From the NCBI RefSeq assembly GCF_009650135.1, contig NZ_CP045871.1:434001-498000 (forward strand): a stretch of 64,000 bases of DNA, in the 5' to 3' direction. A model generated the notes under the pieces. The model did not search any database. It had not been told where the DNA came from and worked only from the letters and a program-made list of their open reading frames with translations. Within the stretch, counting starts at the first letter, position 1. Each line of letters begins with the position of its first letter. The stretch is from Litorivicinus lipolyticus (GTDB lineage Bacteria; Pseudomonadota; Gammaproteobacteria; Pseudomonadales; Litorivicinaceae). Positions 63,115 to 64,000 of this stretch are shown here, piece by piece. The position numbers were made by a program, and so were the translations under genes.

Positions 63115-64000
63115 TTAGCGGTTGCCGGACGGCGCCGACGGACGACGCGGTGCGCTTGAGCGGCGTCGGCTATTGGCCGGCTTGTCACCGTCGCGGCGCT
63201 GACCACTGCTAGCACGTTCGCCGCCATTACCGCGCGACTCGCCGCGGCTATTGTCCGAGCGGGTGCTGCTGCGTCCGCCACCGGGACGGCTGTTGCCGCG
63301 TGAATTGCCACGATTATCGTCACGGTTGCCACCGCGGCTGTCGTCGCGACGGCGGTCACCGGTCGGCTTGGGCTTCTTCGGACGCGTGGCCGAACGTGGG
63401 CCGCGCAGGCTGGATTCAGGCAGCGGCGTCGAGGGCGTGAAACCTTCGATTTCGTGGCGCGGCAGAATCTTTTGAATCAAGCGCTCGATATCTTGCAGCA
63501 ACGGGAATTCTTCGCGATCGACCAGCGAGCTGGCCAGACCTGATTTGCCGGCACGCCCGGTACGGCCGATGCGGTGAACGTAGTCTTCGGAGACGTTGGG
63601 CAGATCGTAGTTGACCACGTAAGGTAACTCGTCGATGTCGATGCCACGGGCGGCAATGTCAGTGGCGACCAAGACCTGCAAGTCTCCGGCTTTGAACTCG
63701 GCCAATGCCCGGGTGCGCGCGCCTTGGCTTTTGTTGCCGTGGATAGCGGCCGACGGGATGTCCGCCTTGCCCAACAGCGTGGCGATTTTGTTGGCACCGT
63801 GTTTAGTGCGGCTGAATACCAGCACCTGGTGCCAATTGTTGTCTTTGATCAGGCGGATCAGCATGGTCGTCTTATCGGCCTTGTCGGTCGGATAAATACG
63901 TTGCTCAATACGCTCAACCGTGCTGTTGCGCGGCGTCACCGAAATCTCGACCGGATCGTTAACCAGTCCCTTGGCCAGGTTGCGTATTTCCTGGCTAAAG
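63115..64000 (-). CDS. rhlE: DEAD-box RNA helicase, C-terminal part (RhlE-like; N-terminus outside window)
   Basis: The frame is open to the window edge; the residues at the edge read FSQEIRNLAKGLVNDPVEIS, the end of RecA domain 1 in RhlE proteins. Domain 2 motifs are VLVFSRTKHGANKIA (IV), VATDIAARGIDID (V) and YVHRIGRTGRAGKSG (VI). A long Arg/Gly/Ser/Asn-rich, disordered tail (RGGNRDDNRGNSRGNSRPGG) ends the protein, typical of RNA-chaperone-like helicases acting in ribosome assembly or mRNA decay. Confidence 0.94.
   Translation of the reverse strand, partial: FSQEIRNLAKGLVNDPVEISVTPRNSTVERIEQRIYPTDKADKTTMLIRLIKDNNWHQVLVFSRTKHGANKIATLLGKADIPSAAIHGNKSQGARTRALAEFKAGDLQVLVATDIAARGIDIDELPYVVNYDLPNVSEDYVHRIGRTGRAGKSGLASSLVDREEFPLLQDIERLIQKILPRHEIEGFTPSTPLPESSLRGPRSATRPKKPKPTGDRRRDDSRGGNRDDNRGNSRGNSRPGGGRSSTRSDNSRGESRGNGGERASSGQRRDGDKPANSRRRSSAPRRPSAPSGNR

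Overview
The window is 64 kb of chromosomal DNA from a GC-rich gammaproteobacterium, most likely a marine heterotroph of the Oceanospirillales/Pseudomonadales type. The reasons are the gene orders ftsH-folP-glmM-tpiA-secG-tRNA-Leu and rimP-nusA-infB-rbfA-truB-rpsO-pnp, the ratA/smpB/ssrA neighbourhood, the cmoAB pair, a biotin operon ordered bioB-F-H-C-D, and a TRAP transporter driven by a DctB/DctD-like pair. The genome is very compact: co-directional genes often overlap by ATGA, and convergent pairs often share a 4-bp YTAR at their stop codons. No species can be named from the sequence alone.

Layout. 0-8 kb: a partial cNMP-binding/HDOD protein, comF, the biotin operon, and a convergent sugar-kinase/aminotransferase pair. 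8-15.5 kb: signalling genes (a CheB-CheR-PAS-histidine kinase fusion with its own receiver protein, and a methyl-accepting protein without a periplasmic sensor) around the tRNA-modifying cmoAB. 15.5-21 kb: ferredoxin, 3-hydroxybutyrate dehydrogenase, pirin, a secreted fasciclin protein, yciH, greA, SOS-regulated recN, yhbY. 21-27 kb: rlmE-ftsH-folP-glmM-tpiA-secG-tRNA-Leu(GAG).

27-45 kb: about 18 kb separates secG-tRNA-Leu from rimP-nusA, which lie close together in many relatives. It holds a seven-unit tandem repeat array, a small membrane protein, tRNA-Leu(CAG) with a duplicated 3' end plus terminator, a TauD-like dioxygenase, an IclR-regulated glyoxylate-to-glycerate operon (gcl-hyi-glxR-ttuD), a DMT exporter, the dctB/dctD-like pair, a sigma-54-promoted TRAP transporter, apt, a lipoprotein and a DUF1244 protein. 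45-54 kb: the rimP-to-pnp transcription/translation operon behind a leader with two tandem terminators. 54-64 kb: a DMT transporter, rnfH-ratA, smpB, an AMIN protein, a degenerate tyrosine recombinase, ppnP, tmRNA followed by more terminator repeats, then assorted oxidoreductase, receiver, dioxygenase and cupin genes and the C-terminal part of a DEAD-box helicase.

The most unusual signal is a family of structured tandem repeats directly downstream of stable RNA genes. After tRNA-Leu(GAG) there are seven 155/156-bp units, and after tmRNA two units of about 149 bp. Both carry the same succession: Rho-independent terminator, a GTATT..GG..TTG box, an ACCCGC/GCGGGT hairpin, and a long GC-rich hairpin whose apex contains CATGG(ATG), with compensatory stem changes. 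After tRNA-Leu(CAG) an unrelated but analogous duplication includes the last 15 nt of the tRNA, like the rtT repeats of the E. coli tyrT locus. These look like a structured RNA or terminator module propagated at stable-RNA 3' ends.
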